Positions 18,378 to 26,982 of a DNA stretch of 64,000 nucleotides are shown in pieces. The translations under genes were made by a program, and so were the position numbers. The DNA is from Alphaproteobacteria bacterium (GTDB lineage: Bacteria; Pseudomonadota; Gammaproteobacteria; Burkholderiales; Burkholderiaceae_C). The number at the start of each line of letters is the position of its first letter. Position 1 is the first letter of the stretch. The stretch covers positions 57,154 to 121,153 of the forward strand of contig JASGCM010000011.1 in assembly GCA_030054175.1 (NCBI GenBank), written 5' to 3'. A model generated the notes under the pieces. That model had not been told where the DNA came from. It was given only the letters and a program-made list of their open reading frames with translations, and did no database searches.

Positions 18378-18506
18378 GGCGCCCCAGTCTGTGGAGGTGA
18401 TGCATGCAATATAGTCCAAGAACCCGCTTGGGCGTGTCAACCATGTTTGCGTGTATCTCACAGCACCTCCGCCACGTCAGGCAACACACCGTGATTTAAG
18501 AAATAA

Positions 18507-18580
18507 ATTTCCCGATCGGTACATTTATCTGGGCTTTTTTCATTTGGATGTGATTTATTTCCCGATCGGGAAGATTTATC
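18507..18580. repeat. Two operator-like direct repeats containing CCCGATCGG
   Basis: Copy one (18507-18529) and copy two (18557-18580) share ATTTCCCGATCGG and ATTTATC, start 50 bp apart, and differ in the few bases between. Copy two contains the perfect palindrome TTCCCGATCGGGAA. They lie in an AT-rich gap immediately upstream of a hipA fragment, where autoregulatory HipB-type operators would be expected. Confidence 0.7.
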
Positions 18581-18624
18581 AAGACACGCTTTCGACAGCT
18601 GTGTACCCAAAGCTGGCATCGTAA

Positions 18625-18867
18625 ATGGCGATGAAGATTGGCAGCATGTACAAATCCACAGAGGTGTATGCCAGGCTCTGGGAGCAATTTGCGCAAGAGG
18701 CCGGGCTTGCCAAACGACAGGCGAAAAGGCGGATCCTGGATTTGGCCAAATCGTTGCCTGTGACAGCGCGTCGACTTCAGGCCGATCCCCAAAAAGGGTT
18801 CACGCAACATCGGCTTGTTGAACAAATCGTCGTGTTGATTGAGCAACGATGCGCCCTCACCATTTAG
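18625..18867 (+). pseudogene. C-terminal fragment of a HipA-family toxin kinase
   Basis: An 80-codon frame starting AMKIGSMYKSTEVYARLWEQF and ending HRLVEQIVVLIEQRCALTI resembles the extreme C-terminus of long HipA-family kinases as I remember them. The kinase core, its catalytic motifs and an antitoxin gene are missing, and a TAA codon lies directly before the first ATG. A 6-bp hairpin with arms TGCGCC/GGCGCA at 18876-18890 follows the stop codon. I read it as the remnant of a deleted hipBA locus; expression as a small protein cannot be excluded. Confidence 0.6.
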
Positions 18868-18875
18868 CGCTTGAC

Positions 18876-18890
18876 TGCGCCTTAGGCGCA
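18876..18890. terminator. Hairpin after hipA fragment
   Basis: TGCGCC, a TTA loop and GGCGCA form a perfect 6-bp stem 8 bp after the fragment's stop codon. There is no U-tract, so it may be a weak or relict terminator. Confidence 0.35.
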
Positions 18891-18942
18891 AGACAGGTTG
18901 AATTATCAAAATCGTCAAGTTAGATCACATATGATGTGAGAC

Positions 18943-19989
18943 ATGAATCCCAATGACGATGTGAATGAACCTTTGCTCATCCACTCAAAGTTGGAGCAAA
19001 TTTACACGTCTGAAGGCTTGCGCGTCGAAATCTGGATTTATCGTTTCAGCCACGATGTTGAATGGATCCTTGAAGTCGTCACGCCCAACGGGACTTCCGT
19101 CGTTTGGGACGAACCCTTCAAGACAGACCAAGAGGCCCTGGACTTTGCCCTGAGTGCCATCCAGGAGGATGGGATCGCCATTTTCATTACTCAAGCCGAG
19201 GCTGACTCCGACAAAGACGCCTTCGAATTTGACCGACGATTCCAGTCATTGCCCATGGCCCCTGACTGGATTGATGCGGGCCAGGAAATTGATCGCCCCC
19301 TATCAGAAGACGAGCTCGATGAACTGGACGACTTGCTGATTGATGAAGCCAATGGTGACATCTATTCAATATCGATGTTGGACGGTTTTTGCCATGCCCT
19401 GGCCATCGGGCCACAAACCATCACGCCCGCTCAGTGGCTACCCATGATATTGGAAGATGAAGAGCCTGTTGAAGAACCGGAATTCATCGATCCGCAGACA
19501 CTCAAGCGGATGGTCGGTCTGATCATGCGGCACTACAACAGCGTCATCGCATGCTACACCCGGCCAGCCCCCCGGCCTGTGCTTTATTTCCAACTAGGCC
19601 AATTCGATGATGAACCCTTCAAAGATCCAGTAACCTGGGCCATAGGCTTCAACAAAGTCATTTATCTCAACCAAGATGCCTGGCAGCCGTTACTCGACTC
19701 AGCTCATGGTGCCAAGTGGTTCCGGCCCATTGGCCTATTGGGTCAGGATGATTACTCGGCTGACCAGGACGAACTGACTCAAACTCCTAAGCAGCTCGGC
19801 GATCTCGCGAATCAGATTGCACTGAACCTGGTCAAGATCCACTCATTTTGGTTGCCCTTGCGTGAAGCCATCTACGAAAGAAGCTCGGCTCAAGCCATCA
19901 GCACCAAAGTCGGGCGTAATGCCCCATGTCCTTGCGGTAGCGGCAAAAAATTCAAAAAGTGTTGTGGCACAAGCCTGAATTTACACTGA
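18943..19989 (+). CDS. UPF0149 (YecA-like) protein with C-terminal SEC-C zinc motif
   Basis: A 348-residue acidic protein. Residues about 1-85 form a separate alpha/beta region not recognised; residues about 120-300 contain the UPF0149 core (LSEDELDELDDLL, SMLDGFCHALAIGP, PAQWLPMIL); the last 20 residues carry the SEC-C motif CPCGSGKKFKKCC, which binds zinc and in SecA contacts SecB and ribosomes. A TATGAT hexamer lies 7 nt before the ATG, with no Shine-Dalgarno sequence. Role unknown; SEC-C proteins often work with nascent chains or as small adaptors. It sits in the accessory block. Confidence 0.82.
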   Translation: MNPNDDVNEPLLIHSKLEQIYTSEGLRVEIWIYRFSHDVEWILEVVTPNGTSVVWDEPFKTDQEALDFALSAIQEDGIAIFITQAEADSDKDAFEFDRRFQSLPMAPDWIDAGQEIDRPLSEDELDELDDLLIDEANGDIYSISMLDGFCHALAIGPQTITPAQWLPMILEDEEPVEEPEFIDPQTLKRMVGLIMRHYNSVIACYTRPAPRPVLYFQLGQFDDEPFKDPVTWAIGFNKVIYLNQDAWQPLLDSAHGAKWFRPIGLLGQDDYSADQDELTQTPKQLGDLANQIALNLVKIHSFWLPLREAIYERSSAQAISTKVGRNAPCPCGSGKKFKKCCGTSLNLH

Positions 19990-20661
19990 GCAAAGTTGGC
20001 CGCTGTCTCAAATCGTACCCCGCCAACTTGGCGGCCACTGGCCATCAAATTTGGCTCTGTTTTGATCATCGTTGACACTGCTTTGCGAGGTGTGTGCCGC
20101 CGCGCCAACGGCGCTTGCCGTTGTAGAGACAGCCGTTGGGAAGGCTGTCTTCACCCATACCAGCCCTAAAGCCACCCGTCACCTGAGCAAAATCACCGTA
20201 GGTAATTGTTTGTCTTTATCGGGCTGCCCACGCCAGTACAGCCCATATTTGGCACGCTCGTTCTTCCTTTTTCATTGCAGCCTTTCACTCAAAAGTCACT
20301 GCTTATTAGCTTTCCCCCACGCTACCGCCCTGCCACGTTAGGATTTACCTTGCAACATCGTGCAACTTCACTCATGACCGTATCGCATGCCTTTATTGTT
20401 TTAATAAAACATTAGATTCACATATTTTTTACTAGTATTTTTGCCTATTCACGCCTGCCAGCACTTACATCCGGCCCGCCAGGCAATAGCCTCCAGCCCC
20501 AGCGCCCCACCTCATACCCGCCCACCCCATCGCTTTCAGAACCTCACCAACCCATGGTCCATCAAACCCTGCACCATGCCCGTGGCCATTCACACCACAT
20601 CCATTTAATCATCCATTTATAGGCTGAAAAATCATTTAATACATCATAAAATATGCTTTAA
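19990..20661. other. 672-bp region without a recognisable gene
   Basis: No frame here shows family resemblance or a plausible start with ribosome-binding site. The first part is GC-rich with two strong hairpins (20106-20150). The second part, from about 20270, is AT-richer and includes TTTATTGTTTTAATAAAA around 20392-20409. Close to hipB, ATTTAAT/ATTTAT words recur at 20599-20639. Confidence 0.7.
20106..20150. repeat. Pair of adjacent hairpins
   Basis: CAACGGC-GCTT-GCCGTTG (20106-20123, 7-bp stem, 4-nt loop) is followed 3 bp later by AGACAGCC-GTTGGGAA-GGCTGTCT (20127-20150, 8-bp stem). Both are perfect. They could be part of a small RNA, a transposon relic or attachment-like structure; no decision is possible. 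Confidence 0.6.
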
Positions 20662-20665
20662 ATGA
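20632..20665. promoter_or_regulatory. Inverted repeat overlapping the hipB start codon
   Basis: TCATTTAA (20632-20639) and TTAAATGA (20658-20665) are exact inverted copies, 18 bp apart, the second covering the ATG of the antitoxin gene. ATCCATTTA also occurs twice just upstream (20599-20607 and 20611-20619). A TAAAAT -10-like box is enclosed. This fits autorepression by HipB. Confidence 0.6.
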
Positions 20666-20997
20666 AATCCTTTTCTCCTGCCCCCCTGCCTGTCACCCGC
20701 AGCCTGACCCGTCTGGGCCAGGCGATTTCGTTGGCGCGTCGGCGCAGGCACCTCACCCAGGAAGATTTGGCCGCACGCATAGGCGCATCTTCTCACACCG
20801 TGCGCCGAATGGAAGCGGGCCACCCTGGCACGGCATTGGTTCATTTCGCCAGGGCCTTGCAGGTGTTTGGCGAGCTCGACAAACTCGATCAACTGCTAGA
20901 CACCCCCCAGGACACCATCGGCCTGACCTTGATGAATGAAAACTTGCCCCAGCGCGTTCGCAAGTCCCGCAAATCACCAGAGTCTGGAGCGTTTTGA
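20662..20997 (+). CDS. hipB: HipB-like XRE-family antitoxin
   Basis: A 111-residue protein with a helix-turn-helix: LGQAISLARRRRHLTQ, EDLAARIGAS and SHTVRRMEAG at about 18-55. The C-terminal half is short and basic (RVRKSRKSP), unstructured as is usual for antitoxins. Its TGA shares a base with the ATG of the hipA-like gene, so they are translated as a unit. It presumably neutralises the kinase and represses the operon through the inverted repeats at its start. Confidence 0.82.
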   Translation: MKSFSPAPLPVTRSLTRLGQAISLARRRRHLTQEDLAARIGASSHTVRRMEAGHPGTALVHFARALQVFGELDKLDQLLDTPQDTIGLTLMNENLPQRVRKSRKSPESGAF

Positions 20998-22280
20998 TGG
21001 CTACAAAACCTGCTTTCAAACCGGCGCGCCAGCGCACCGAGCTGAATGTCTTTCTGGGCAAGGCAGAAAAGCCGCTGGGGCGGCTGATCTTCGTCAAAGA
21101 TGGTCAACGCGAGTTTTCTCAATTCGCCTACAGCGACGATTGGCTGGCAGATGCCCGGTTCTTCGATGTCTCACCCGACCTCAACCGCCAAAGCGGCTAC
21201 CAACTGCGCAAGCCACCGACCCAGAACGACAGTTGTTTTTTCTTGGCCTTGGCCGATACCGCCCCAGATGCGTGGGGACGCAGGGTGATCGCACGCGCGC
21301 ATGCCAAGGCCCGCGCCAAAGACGTGTCGCTCGGGCCTCTGACCGAAGCAGACTACCTGGCCAGCGTCGATGATTTCAGCCGGGTGGGCGCACTGCGGCT
21401 GCGCGATGACAACGGGCACTACCTGTGCAGCGTGACCGAAGGCGAACGGTCTACGCCTGCATTTTTGGAATTGGAAAAAATCCTCTTCGCATCCCGCGCG
21501 GTAGAGCTCAACCAAGAAACCGCCGAAGACTTGGCCTACCTTCAGGGCAAAGCCACAACTTTGGGTGGCATGCGCCCCAAATGCACCATCCTGGATTCAG
21601 ATGGTGCTTTGTCACTGGGTAAGTTTCCCAGCGTCAACGATGAGCGCTCCGTCACGCGTGGCGAGGTGTTGGCACTGCGACTGGCCCGGCTGGCAGGCAT
21701 TGACAGTGCGCAAGCACGGATCGTGATGGTTCAGGATCAGCCGGTTGCCATGATTCGCCGCTTTGACCGCACATCCGAACAAAATCGCATCCCCTACATC
21801 TCAGGCGCCACGCTGTTACAAGCCAACCGTGACGACGAGCATTCGTACACGGGAATCATCGATGTGATGCGCTCCAAGTGCGAGAACTTCATGGATGACG
21901 CCAGGCAATTGTGGCGACGGTTGGTGTTCAACCACATGATCACGAACGTGGACGATCATTTGCAGAACATCGGGTTCCTGTACAGCGGAAGAAACCAGTG
22001 GCGACTGGCGCCTGCTTTTGATTTGAACCCTTTTCCCGACAAGGAGCCGGAATCTAAAACCTGGCTGAGCGAAGACACTGGACCGATCACCTCGATAGAG
22101 CAACTGCTAGGTCAAGCCCCCCGTTTCGAGTTGTCGCAGCCCCAAGCGCAATCCATCCTTGAAGAGGTGGCCTCAGCAGTCAAGCGATGGAAAGATGTTG
22201 CTGCATCAGCAGAGGTCGGACTGCGGGCCCACGAAGTCAATGACTTCAAGGCTGCATTCAAGGGCGAACGCCAGAAATAA
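20997..22280 (+). CDS. hipA: HipA-family serine/threonine kinase toxin
   Basis: A 427-residue PI3/4-kinase-like protein; E. coli HipA phosphorylates glutamyl-tRNA synthetase and induces dormancy. N-terminal subdomain: LNVFLGKAEKPLGRLIF. The loop TTLGGMRPKCTI at 188-199 corresponds to the ATP-binding/autophosphorylation segment. The catalytic loop is NVDDHLQN (Asp319, Asn324) and the metal-binding motif is AFDLNP (Asp342). All key residues are present, so the toxin looks active. The first in-frame codon TTG at 20994 was passed over for ATG at 20997. Confidence 0.88.
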   Translation: MATKPAFKPARQRTELNVFLGKAEKPLGRLIFVKDGQREFSQFAYSDDWLADARFFDVSPDLNRQSGYQLRKPPTQNDSCFFLALADTAPDAWGRRVIARAHAKARAKDVSLGPLTEADYLASVDDFSRVGALRLRDDNGHYLCSVTEGERSTPAFLELEKILFASRAVELNQETAEDLAYLQGKATTLGGMRPKCTILDSDGALSLGKFPSVNDERSVTRGEVLALRLARLAGIDSAQARIVMVQDQPVAMIRRFDRTSEQNRIPYISGATLLQANRDDEHSYTGIIDVMRSKCENFMDDARQLWRRLVFNHMITNVDDHLQNIGFLYSGRNQWRLAPAFDLNPFPDKEPESKTWLSEDTGPITSIEQLLGQAPRFELSQPQAQSILEEVASAVKRWKDVAASAEVGLRAHEVNDFKAAFKGERQK

Positions 22281-22375
22281 AAAAGCCCCAGGGGGTCGGC
22301 ACACTCTCAAAATGGTAGAGAGGGCTTACTGCCAAGGGGCGGATGTGCTTTTGAGTATAGCGGGAGGGAAATTTA

Positions 22376-22400
22376 GAAATTGGGGTCTGCCACAAATTTC
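22376..22400. repeat. Degenerate copy of a 25-bp palindromic element
   Basis: GAAATTGGGGTCTGCC followed by ACAAATTTC matches the intact palindrome at 40544-40568 in 22 of 25 positions. It lies between the convergent hipA and Rpn genes. Confidence 0.65.
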
Positions 22401-22441
22401 TGTGACCTCTATTTTCTGGCGGGGTAGATCAACTGACCCGT

Positions 22442-23449
22442 TCAATTGAACGGGCGAAAAACGTCGGAAAGTTGCCGGGCGTCCAGAATGTTTTCGATCC
22501 ATTGCTTTATATCAGCATCAGTCGCCAGATGCAGTTTTTGCAGTATGTCGGCTGGCAACGGCCCAAAGCGCTTGACCATCTGAAGCGACAAAGACTCAAG
22601 TCGGCCCTGGCTGAGTCCCTGGCTGAGTCCTTCCATGCGGCCTTCCATGCGGCCTTCAGCACGTTGCTGCTTTTTGTAGTTTTCGAAGACGCTTTTCATG
22701 TTCATGCTCAACTCCTCAAAGGTTTGTATGGCATCGGACACCAGTTGGGTTCGGTCACTCAGTTTGACCCGGTGTCGGATCCAGTTAAGCCAGGAACGAT
22801 ACAGCGGTTGGTCGGGCTTCAGCAATCGACCCAACCGCTCGATCAATTGCACATACTGGTCTGTTTGGGTGGCGCGTTCGAACTGCAACAAAATGCCAAA
22901 CAAATTGTCACCCTGATCTGCATTATCCAACAGCTCGTCATGCATGTCGATCAGCACAAACTGGTGTTGTGGTGGCTGTTGCAGCAGTCCACTGGGGGCA
23001 CGCCAGAACCGCGACGCCAAATCCACGCCATCGCGCCAGCGCAGTTGGCCGGTGTTGATCACCAACTGCAGCACGGGCGGCCAGGGTTGTCGCAAAGCTC
23101 GGGCTGAATGCCCCAAAAGTTGCTGTAAAAACAAGCCCGAGTAGGTCCAGGTGCGCAGCGGCATCGCGGGGTCGGGGCGGGTTTGAAACTCAAGAGAGAG
23201 ATAAATGTCGGTGACGCCATCGGCGGCCTTGACGCGCCAGACCATATCGCTGAACCGCTGCTGCAATTGCTCGCCGATGTATTCGCTGCGCACTGTGTCC
23301 ATGGTCTCAAAACGCAGAGTATGGAGCCATGGGTCACTGACGAAGCCGCAAATCAGGTCACGCATCATCTGCGGCGCTGCGAACAGCGCTTTGTATGAGG
23401 CGTCTTGGTTTGCTTTGGACACGATGTTTTCAGATGAATATGAGTCCAT
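22442..23449 (-). CDS. Rpn-family recombination-promoting nuclease/putative transposase
   Basis: A 335-residue intact member. The N-terminus has ASYKALFAAPQMMRDLICGF, then the PD-(D/E)XK nuclease core with YLSLEFQTRPD, followed by HQFVLIDMHDE and a long helical section with repeats of GRMEGRMEGLSQGLSQG (about 265-285), ending in a DUF4351-like segment RFGPLPADILQKLH and SDVF. Rpn proteins promote RecA-independent recombination in E. coli. The ATG at 23449 was chosen at MDSYSSENI. No flanking inverted repeats or target duplications were seen, so it is not called an insertion sequence. Confidence 0.82.
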   Translation of the reverse strand: MDSYSSENIVSKANQDASYKALFAAPQMMRDLICGFVSDPWLHTLRFETMDTVRSEYIGEQLQQRFSDMVWRVKAADGVTDIYLSLEFQTRPDPAMPLRTWTYSGLFLQQLLGHSARALRQPWPPVLQLVINTGQLRWRDGVDLASRFWRAPSGLLQQPPQHQFVLIDMHDELLDNADQGDNLFGILLQFERATQTDQYVQLIERLGRLLKPDQPLYRSWLNWIRHRVKLSDRTQLVSDAIQTFEELSMNMKSVFENYKKQQRAEGRMEGRMEGLSQGLSQGRLESLSLQMVKRFGPLPADILQKLHLATDADIKQWIENILDARQLSDVFRPFN

Positions 23450-23593
23450 CGATTGAAGCAGAAATAAAGGCCTTTGGATCGCCAAAATATGTGCCGCATG
23501 CCCGTAACAATTCACGGCAGTGGTGCGTTTCAGGCTGGTCGTTGTTGGACCAGCTCTACCAAGCAGGGTAATTCAGCCCCAAAAAGCAAAACA

Positions 23594-23610
23594 CCCACCA
23601 TATTGGTGGG
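23594..23610 (-). terminator. Rho-independent terminator after tRNA-fMet
   Basis: Reading leftward, a perfect 7-bp stem CCCACCA-ATA-TGGTGGG is followed by TGTTTTGCTTTTT. It is 10 bp past the tRNA 3' end and probably ends both the tRNA and any transcript running on from rplQ. Confidence 0.8.
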
Positions 23611-23620
23611 CGTCTTTATT

Positions 23621-23697
<77 letters not shown>

Positions 23698-23716
23698 TCA
23701 GAAGGCCCATTGTAAC

Positions 23717-24112
23717 TTATTCTGCGCTGTCTTGCTGGGGTTCGGCCGCCACTTCGGGGCGATCGACCAGTTCCACCAAGGCCATGGGGGCGTTATCGCC
23801 CACGCGGAAGCCCATCTTCAAAATGCGGGTGTAACCACCCGGGCGGGTCTGGTAGCGCGGACCCAAATCGGCAAACAGTTTCACCACGCTGTCGCGGTCG
23901 CGCAGGCGGTTGAAGGCCAGGCGCTTGTTGGCCAGGGTGGGCTCTTTGGCCAGGGTGATCATGGGCTCGATCACTCGGCGCAGTTCTTTGGCTTTGGGCA
24001 GGGTGGTCTTGATGACTTCATGCTCAATGAGCGAGTTCATCATGTTGCGCAGCATCGCAAGGCGATGCTCGCTGGTGCGATTCAGTTTACGCAGTCCGTG
24101 TCCGTGACGCAT
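23717..24112 (-). CDS. rplQ: 50S ribosomal protein L17
   Basis: 131 residues starting [20 protein letters not shown], the invariant L17 N-terminus, with an acidic C-terminal tail rich in Glu and Gln. Last gene of the alpha cluster, 88 bp after rpoA. The gap to rpoA contains a hairpin (24183-24202) at the rpoA stop codon but no U-tract, so transcription should continue. Confidence 0.97.
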   Translation of the reverse strand: MRHGHGLRKLNRTSEHRLAMLRNMMNSLIEHEVIKTTLPKAKELRRVIEPMITLAKEPTLANKRLAFNRLRDRDSVVKLFADLGPRYQTRPGGYTRILKMGFRVGDNAPMALVELVDRPEVAAEPQQDSAE

Positions 24113-24182
24113 GGTGCTTTTCCTTTCAATACTTGCTTTATTAAACAGGCAGCCGTATCAGGTACTGCCCGTGCACACTTTG

Positions 24183-24202
24183 GATCGGTGAAGCGACCGA
24201 TC
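24183..24202 (-). other. Hairpin at the rpoA stop codon
   Basis: GATCGGT-CGCTTC-ACCGATC forms a perfect 7-bp stem overlapping the last bases of rpoA. With no U-tract it may protect the rpoA 3' end or mark processing between rpoA and rplQ rather than terminate. Confidence 0.45.
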
Positions 24203-25190
24203 AGCGCTTTTCCAAACCGGCGGGTGGCCAGCTCACGAGCTTCATGCCCAAGGTCAGGCCACGCGATGCCAGCACTTCTTTGATTTCGTTCAGCGACTTG
24301 CGGCCGAGGTTGGGGGTCTTCAGCAGCTCGTTCTCGGTGCGCTGGATCAGGTCACCGATGTAATAAATGTTCTCGGCCTTCAGGCAGTTGGCCGAACGCA
24401 CGGTCAGCTCAAGCTCATCGACCGGGCGCAACAAAATGGGGTCAAACTGTTGGGCGCTGCGTGGGCTGGGCGAGTCAAACGCGGCCAGTTCGTTGCCTTC
24501 CAGCTGGGCAAATACGGCCAGCTGTTCAACCAAAATCTTGGCCGAGGCGCGCACAGCGTCCTCGGCGGTGGTGGCACCATTGGTCTCGATTTCCAGCACC
24601 AATTTGTCCAGGTCAGTGCGCTGCTCGACGCGGGCGTTTTCGACGCTGTAGCTGACGCGACGAATGGGCGCGAAAGAAGCATCGAGCACGATGCGGCCAA
24701 TCGACTTGCTTGGCTCTTCGCCATAGCGGCGCACGGTGCCGGGCACGTAACCACGGCCCTTTTCCACTTTCAGTTGGATGTCAATTTTGCCGCCGTGTGT
24801 CAGGTTGGCGATCACATGGCCGGGGTTGATGATTTCCACGTCGTGCGGGGTCTGGATGTCGGCGGCGGTGGCTTGACCTTCACCTTCTTTGCGCAGGCTC
24901 AGGGTGACTTCGTCGCGGTTGTGCAGCTTGAACACCACGCCTTTGAGGTTCAACAAAATGTTGACCACGTCTTCTTGCACACCGTCAATCGACGAGTACT
25001 CGTGCAACACGCCGGCGATGGTGACTTCGGTCACGGCATAGCCGACCATCGAAGACAGCAGCACACGGCGCAGGGCATTGCCCAGGGTGTGGCCGTAGCC
25101 GCGCTCGAACGGTTCGAGCGTGACCACAGCACGGTTGTGTCCGACGTGCTCAACTTGGATGGCTTTGGGTTTCAACAATTGGGTTTGCAT
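24201..25190 (-). CDS. rpoA: DNA-directed RNA polymerase alpha subunit
   Basis: 329 residues. The N-terminal dimerisation domain shows [20 protein letters not shown]; after a linker near 235-250 the C-terminal domain has [15 protein letters not shown] (the UP-element and activator-contact helix) and [15 protein letters not shown]. It is preceded by a 121-bp gap containing an intrinsic terminator, so rpoA-rplQ may be transcribed at a different level from the upstream ribosomal genes. Confidence 0.98.
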   Translation of the reverse strand: MQTQLLKPKAIQVEHVGHNRAVVTLEPFERGYGHTLGNALRRVLLSSMVGYAVTEVTIAGVLHEYSSIDGVQEDVVNILLNLKGVVFKLHNRDEVTLSLRKEGEGQATAADIQTPHDVEIINPGHVIANLTHGGKIDIQLKVEKGRGYVPGTVRRYGEEPSKSIGRIVLDASFAPIRRVSYSVENARVEQRTDLDKLVLEIETNGATTAEDAVRASAKILVEQLAVFAQLEGNELAAFDSPSPRSAQQFDPILLRPVDELELTVRSANCLKAENIYYIGDLIQRTENELLKTPNLGRKSLNEIKEVLASRGLTLGMKLVSWPPAGLEKR

Positions 25191-25278
25191 TCGGATTTCC
25201 TCTCAATACCCCCGGTTCGTTACACCGGTAAGGCTGGATGGTCCACCCCCCAGTTGCACAAGCCCGCAACCAGGGACG

Positions 25279-25303
25279 AAAAAAACGGGCCCAGGGTGGG
25301 CCC
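25279..25303 (-). terminator. Intrinsic terminator between rpsD and rpoA
   Basis: Reading leftward: GGGCCC-ACCCT-GGGCCC then G and seven T. A 6-bp all-GC stem with a 5-nt loop and a U-tract is a standard Rho-independent terminator. It sits inside the alpha operon, 9 bp past the rpsD stop codon. Confidence 0.8.
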
Positions 25304-25311
25304 CCGAAAAA

Positions 25312-25935
25312 TCACCGCGAGTAGAGTTCGACGATCAACGATTCGTTGATGTCAGCGCCGAATTCGTCGCGATCGGGTACTTTCTTGAACACGCCTTCGG
25401 CCTTGTCCACGTTCACTTCGACCCAGGCTGGCAAACCCACTTGGGTGGCCAGTTGCAGGGCCTCAACCACACGGCCTTGCTTTTTGGATTTTTCCCGCAC
25501 AGCCACCACGTCACCGGCTTTCACCAGGTACGAAGGGATGTTGACCTGTTGGCCGTTGACCGTGATCGCCTTGTGCGACACCAGTTGACGAGCTTCGGCG
25601 CGAGTGCTGCCAAAACCCATGCGGTAGACCACATTGTCCAGACGGGATTCGAGCAGCGACAGCAGGTTGGCGCCGGTGTTGCCTTTGCGGCGGTCGGCTT
25701 CGGCAAAGTAGCGGCGGAACTGCTTTTCCAGCACGCCGTACATGCGCTTGACTTTTTGTTTTTCGCGCAGTTGCAAGCCGTAGTCAGAGGTGCGCTGACC
25801 CGAAGTGCGACCATGCTGGCCGGGTTTGGAATCGAATTTGGCCTTGTCCGCGATCGAGCGACGCGCGCTTTTCAGGAACAGGTCCGTGCCTTCACGGCGG
25901 GATAGTTTGGCCTTGGGGCCCAGGTAACGTGCCAC
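25312..25935 (-). CDS. rpsD: 30S ribosomal protein S4
   Basis: 207 residues starting [20 protein letters not shown]; the S4 RNA-binding domain covers about 97-160 ([31 protein letters not shown]). The N-terminal region lacks the four-cysteine zinc knuckle, so it is the zinc-independent form. S4 is the translational regulator of the alpha operon in E. coli. Two hairpins (25959-25977 and 25981-26007) lie in the 87-bp gap before it. Confidence 0.97.
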   Translation of the reverse strand: MARYLGPKAKLSRREGTDLFLKSARRSIADKAKFDSKPGQHGRTSGQRTSDYGLQLREKQKVKRMYGVLEKQFRRYFAEADRRKGNTGANLLSLLESRLDNVVYRMGFGSTRAEARQLVSHKAITVNGQQVNIPSYLVKAGDVVAVREKSKKQGRVVEALQLATQVGLPAWVEVNVDKAEGVFKKVPDRDEFGADINESLIVELYSR

Positions 25936-25958
25936 TTGATCTTCCTTTGTGTCATCTG

Positions 25959-26007
25959 CCCGGCGTCTGGCACCGGGGAGCCACCGACGCGAGGCCGATG
26001 GCGGTGG
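25959..26007 (-). other. Two hairpins in the rpsD leader
   Basis: CCCGG-9 nt-CCGGG (25959-25977) and CCACCG-15 nt-CGGTGG (25981-26007) are adjacent stems just upstream of rpsD. They could form a feedback-binding site for S4; this is speculation based on position. Confidence 0.35.
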
Positions 26008-26022
26008 GCTTGGTAAAAAAAA

Positions 26023-26427
26023 TCAGATGCGACGGCGCTTTTGCGGACGGCATCCGTTGTGCGGAACCGGGGTCACATCAGAGATTGAATTGATGCGAAT
26101 GCCCAGCGCAGCCAAGGCACGCACCGACGACTCGCGACCGGGGCCAGGGCCCTTGATTTCAATGTCGAGGTTTTTGATGCCTTGTTCAATGGCAGCGCGG
26201 CCAGCCACCTCCGACGCCACCTGGGCGGCGAACGGGGTCGACTTGCGCGAACCTTTGAAACCTTGACCACCCGAAGATGCCCAAGACAAGGCATTGCCCT
26301 GACGGTCGGTGATCGTGATGATGGTGTTGTTGAAAGAGGCATGCACGTGGGCAATGCCATCCGCCACGTTCTTGCGGACTTTCTTGCGCACACGCTGTGC
26401 GGCGCTATTGGCAGGAGATTTGGCCAT
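26023..26427 (-). CDS. rpsK: 30S ribosomal protein S11
   Basis: 134 residues; [19 protein letters not shown] and [19 protein letters not shown] are the conserved S11 blocks, and the C-terminus is the highly basic CRPQKRRRI. It is 13 bp after rpsM. Confidence 0.97.
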   Translation of the reverse strand: MAKSPANSAAQRVRKKVRKNVADGIAHVHASFNNTIITITDRQGNALSWASSGGQGFKGSRKSTPFAAQVASEVAGRAAIEQGIKNLDIEIKGPGPGRESSVRALAALGIRINSISDVTPVPHNGCRPQKRRRI

Positions 26428-26440
26428 GTTCTTCCTTCAA

Positions 26441-26806
26441 TTATTTCTTCAGAGCCGCGACCGCCTTGCGCGGGCCCTTGCGGGTGCGGGCGTTGGTGCG
26501 GGTACGCTGGCCACGCATCGGCAGGCCACGGCGATGACGGAAACCACGGTAGCAACCGATGTCCATCAAACGCTTGATGTTCATGGTCGTTTCGCGGCGC
26601 AAGTCACCTTCAATGGTGTACTGAGCGATCGCGTCGCGGATTTTTTCCAGATCGGCGTCGGACAGGTCCTTCACCTTCTTGGAATAAGCGATGCAGCAGG
26701 CCCCGCAAATCTTGCGGGCGCGAGTGCGACCGATGCCAAAAATGGCGGTCAAGCCGATCTCAGCGTGCTGATGCGGCGGAATATTGATACCAGCGATACG
26801 TGCCAT
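26441..26806 (-). CDS. rpsM: 30S ribosomal protein S13
   Basis: 121 residues beginning [19 protein letters not shown], with the helix-two-turn-helix [12 protein letters not shown] and the basic tail [14 protein letters not shown] that reaches the P-site tRNA. It follows rpmJ by 25 bp. In E. coli rpsM opens the alpha operon; here no clear promoter is visible before it. Confidence 0.97.
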   Translation of the reverse strand: MARIAGINIPPHQHAEIGLTAIFGIGRTRARKICGACCIAYSKKVKDLSDADLEKIRDAIAQYTIEGDLRRETTMNIKRLMDIGCYRGFRHRRGLPMRGQRTRTNARTRKGPRKAVAALKK

Positions 26807-26831
26807 GTTCGTCCTCTTGAATTGGGCTCAA

Positions 26832-26945
26832 TCAGCCTTGACGTTGCTTGTGACGGGGGTCCGTGCAAATCACGCGGACCACGCCCTTGCGGCGGATGAT
26901 CTTGCAGTTGCGGCAGATTTTTTTGACGGAAGCCGAAACTCTCAT
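26832..26945 (-). CDS. rpmJ: 50S ribosomal protein L36
   Basis: A 37-residue zinc-ribbon protein: [20 protein letters not shown] then [17 protein letters not shown]. Zinc ligands Cys11, Cys14, Cys27 and His32 are all present (zinc-containing form). Too short for many gene callers. Lies between infA and rpsM, as in most proteobacteria. Confidence 0.95.
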   Translation of the reverse strand: MRVSASVKKICRNCKIIRRKGVVRVICTDPRHKQRQG

Positions 26946-26982
26946 GTCGATTCTCCTAAAACTCTTTCAAACGCCCCGGACC

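Noticed and set aside
18496..18918. 140-codon minus strand frame over the hipA fragment
   Set aside because: No homology signal; the plus-strand frame has HipA-like residues and codon usage.
22442..23449. Complete insertion sequence
   Set aside because: Rpn-like gene has no terminal inverted repeats or target duplication that I can see.
16646..23600. Integrative element with defined attachment sites
   Set aside because: No integrase gene, and no repeat of the tRNA-fMet 3' end was found at the left border.
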